Below, piece after piece: positions 62,064 to 64,000 of a stretch of 64,000 nucleotides of DNA (positions are counted from its first letter, which is position 1; the number at the start of each line of letters is the position of its first letter). The position numbers were made by a program, and so were the translations under genes. The notes under the pieces were generated by a model. It did no database searches, was not told the origin of the DNA, and was given only the letters and a program-made list of their open reading frames with translations. Source of the DNA: Cohnella phaseoli (GTDB lineage: Bacteria > Bacillota > Bacilli > Paenibacillales > Paenibacillaceae). The stretch covers positions 186,001 through 250,000 of the forward strand of contig NZ_QRDZ01000005.1 in NCBI RefSeq assembly GCF_003386235.1. Reading direction: 5' to 3'.

Positions 62064-63803
62064 ATGGCAACAAAGAGAAAATGGCCGAGCCTTATTCTAA
62101 GCGCGACGCTGTTCGCCGGACTGCTCGCAGCATGCAGCGGCGGCAATGACGGCAAAGGGGCATCCAGTCCAAGCGCTTCCCCGAGCGCATCCGGTTCGAG
62201 CTCGAGCCCAGAGTCTGCGTCGCCATCTCCGGAGAAGCTTGAGCCGCTTACGCTCACCTATTACAGCGAAGACGTCAACCCGAACTGGGCCAACATGCAG
62301 GATGATCTGGGCAAAGCGATTACGGAGAAAACGGGCATTTCGATTAAGGCGGAATTCGCGGTCGGCGACGCGGAGCAGAAATCGGCCCTTATCGCCGCCA
62401 GCGGCGACTACCCGGATCTGATCATGGCCAAAACGAGCATCAGCAAGTTCGTCGACGCGGGCGCCGTGCTGGATCTGACGGATCTGATCGAGCAGCATGC
62501 CCCGAATATCAAGAAGCTGTTCGAAGGTCAAATGAATCGTCTGAAATACAGCAAGACCGACCAAGCGATCTACGTCATTCCGTCCTATGACGGCATCGGT
62601 CAGCAATATTTCGAAGCGGGCGGCGGCATGCAGCTGCAGCATCGCGTCGTGAAGGAGCTCGGCTATCCGAAGATTCGGACGGTGCAAGATTTCGAGAATG
62701 CGATCAAGGCGTATCTTGCTAAGCATCCGAAGGACGAAAACGGCAACCCGAACGTCGGACTATCGCTGATCGCCGAAGATTGGAGGATGTACATCGGCGT
62801 TACGAACCCTGCGTTCCTGTCAACGGGCGGTTCGGACGACGGCGAGTATTATGTGGATATTGATACACACGAGGTCACGTACCATTTCCGGCGGCCGATC
62901 GAGAAGGAATATTTCCGCTGGTTAAACCACATGAACGCCGAAGGGCTGCTGGATAAGGAATCGTTCGTGCAAAAATACGATCAGTACAAGGCGAAAATCG
63001 CGACCGGGCGCGTACTCGGCCTGATCGATCAGAAGTGGGACTTCGACGACGGCCAGAAAGCGCTGAAGGCCGAAGGCAAGATGGATCAAGCCTACGGCCA
63101 TTATCCGGTCACGCTGTCCGAGGAATACAAACATACGGCGTTCTGGCCGACAGGCTTCACGGGCGGCTCCGGCATTGCGATCTCGGTCGACAATCCCGAT
63201 CCGGTGCGTACGATCAAATTCCTGGATTATCTTGCATCCGACGAAGGCCAGGTGCTCGTGAACTGGGGCATCGAAGGCAAGCATTACAAAATGGAAAACG
63301 GTAAACGGGTCATTCCGGCCGACATCGCAGAGCGCAGACTGAACGACGGCATCAACTTCCAGAAGGAGTCGGGCCTCGGAAACTATAACTTGCTCAGCGC
63401 CCACTACGGCGACGGCGTAAAGGACCCGTCCGGCAACTATTATACGCAGAGGTTCCCGGAGCAATTGATTAGCGATTACAGCGACGTGGAAAAGGAGGTT
63501 CTCTCCGCTTACGGCGCGACGATCTGGAAGGACTTGTTTCCGAAAGAGGATGAGTTCAAGCTGAAGCCGTGGGGCGCGCTCTGGAACATTCCGATTCCAA
63601 GCGAGAGCGATCTCGTCGTCCTCGAAGAGAAGCTCAAAAACATAACGTGGAAACGTATTCCCGAAGCGATTCTCGCCAAGCCTGAGCAATTCGACGCGTT
63701 ATGGGACAAATATATGCAGGAAATCGAAGCGGCCGGAGTCGAGAAAGCCGAGCAGCTTCGTCAAGAGCTTCTGAACGAGCGTCTTGCTCTCTGGGGTTCC
63801 TGA
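62064..63803 (+). CDS. ABC transporter solute-binding lipoprotein, LplA type
   Basis: 579 aa, signal peptide with lipobox LLAAC (Cys about 24), Ser/Pro-rich linker, then a family 1 binding protein of the large LplA class (PLTLTYYSEDVNPNW, SGDYPDLIMAKTS, IYVIPSYDG, FLDYLASDEGQVLVNWG). GAGGAGGG precedes ATG 62064. It is the high-affinity binding protein for the two permeases. Its substrate is probably the oligosaccharide attacked by the GH3 enzyme. Confidence 0.94.
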   Translation: MATKRKWPSLILSATLFAGLLAACSGGNDGKGASSPSASPSASGSSSSPESASPSPEKLEPLTLTYYSEDVNPNWANMQDDLGKAITEKTGISIKAEFAVGDAEQKSALIAASGDYPDLIMAKTSISKFVDAGAVLDLTDLIEQHAPNIKKLFEGQMNRLKYSKTDQAIYVIPSYDGIGQQYFEAGGGMQLQHRVVKELGYPKIRTVQDFENAIKAYLAKHPKDENGNPNVGLSLIAEDWRMYIGVTNPAFLSTGGSDDGEYYVDIDTHEVTYHFRRPIEKEYFRWLNHMNAEGLLDKESFVQKYDQYKAKIATGRVLGLIDQKWDFDDGQKALKAEGKMDQAYGHYPVTLSEEYKHTAFWPTGFTGGSGIAISVDNPDPVRTIKFLDYLASDEGQVLVNWGIEGKHYKMENGKRVIPADIAERRLNDGINFQKESGLGNYNLLSAHYGDGVKDPSGNYYTQRFPEQLISDYSDVEKEVLSAYGATIWKDLFPKEDEFKLKPWGALWNIPIPSESDLVVLEEKLKNITWKRIPEAILAKPEQFDALWDKYMQEIEAAGVEKAEQLRQELLNERLALWGS

Positions 63804-63812
63804 TTGGATTCA

Positions 63813-63860
63813 AACGCCTTGCGGCCGGTCGTCTGACCGGAGCCTCAGGGCGTTTTTTTT
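63813..63860 (+). terminator. terminator after the LplA-type gene
   Basis: AACGCC / GGCGTT outer and CCGGTC-GTCT-GACCGG inner stems, followed by eight T. Confidence 0.92.
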
Positions 63861-63900
63861 CGCGGGTGAGCTGATGAGAATAGTTGGATGTTTGGGGATA

Positions 63901-63969
63901 TTGACAATCGAAAAGAAGAGGAATATACTGTGCATTATTCGAAACAGTTAACTTTTTGGGTTTAACTGT
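63901..63969 (+). promoter_or_regulatory. strong promoter with inverted-repeat operator at the right edge
   Basis: TTGACA (63901-63906) and TATACT (63924-63929) are exactly 17 nt apart. ACAGTTAA (63944-63951) and TTAACTGT (63962-63969) form a perfect operator-like inverted repeat just after the transcription start region. The gene it controls starts beyond 64000. Confidence 0.8.
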
Positions 63970-64000
63970 GCTAAATTAAACACAATTAATTTGAGTGATG

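Overview
The window looks like a chromosome segment of a Gram-positive, spore-forming member of the Paenibacillaceae (Cohnella/Paenibacillus type). The reasons are a moderately high GC content, strong AGGAGG-type ribosome binding sites, several YesM/YesN two-component pairs next to sugar ABC transporters, large S-layer (SLH) anchored enzymes, and the order ydcC-alr-mazE-mazF-...-tex known from Bacillus. No phage, plasmid, rRNA or tRNA gene was recognised.

Layout. 1-11.1 kb: the end of a MalT/LuxR-type regulator, then a divergent carbohydrate locus (YesN/YesM pair on minus; solute-binding protein, two permeases, a GH172/DUF2961 glycosidase and a second solute-binding protein on plus). 11.1-12.8 kb: a 51-bp minisatellite, a leader with repeated GTGCGAAT boxes and a 15-repeat type I-C-like CRISPR array without cas genes in view. 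12.8-19.1 kb: NucB-like lipoprotein nuclease, a chemoreceptor and a 1206-aa GH18 chitinase with FnIII and SLH domains and a perfect cre site. 19.5-24.1 kb: M20 amidohydrolase, two Gfo/Idh/MocA dehydrogenases and an AraC regulator. 24.4-34.4 kb: MarR-MFS pair with a clear operator, an M50-like membrane protease with a probable ATT start, UbiD-like decarboxylase, an OmpR-type two-component system, an M23 lipoprotein, a 42-bp terminator-like minisatellite, DUF1697 and a guanylate-kinase-like protein. 34.6-43.4 kb: an LRR/SLH surface protein, then ydcC, alr, mazE, mazF and an M29 aminopeptidase.

The most unusual part is 43.8-49.0 kb. A tyrosine recombinase gene is enclosed by perfect 28-bp inverted repeats (43803-43830 and 44914-44941), forming a 1.14-kb segment with the architecture of a self-contained DNA inversion cassette. 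Beside it lies a compact operon coding for an HD-GYP c-di-GMP phosphodiesterase, a CheW, a CheA homologue that lacks the phosphoacceptor Hpt domain and has lost N-box and G2-box residues of its ATPase, and a transmembrane chemoreceptor. I infer a chemoreceptor array that works without phosphotransfer and may be linked to c-di-GMP turnover, possibly subject to phase variation. In Bacillus subtilis the corresponding interval (between mazF/ndoA and tex) holds the rsb-sigB stress operon.

49.3-64 kb: tex, an Rrf2 regulator, a third minisatellite (13 x 51 bp), a GH3 glycosidase with a low-complexity insertion, divergent to a YesM/YesN pair followed by an LplB/LplC/LplA-type ABC transporter, and at the right end a strong promoter with an inverted-repeat operator for a gene outside the window.
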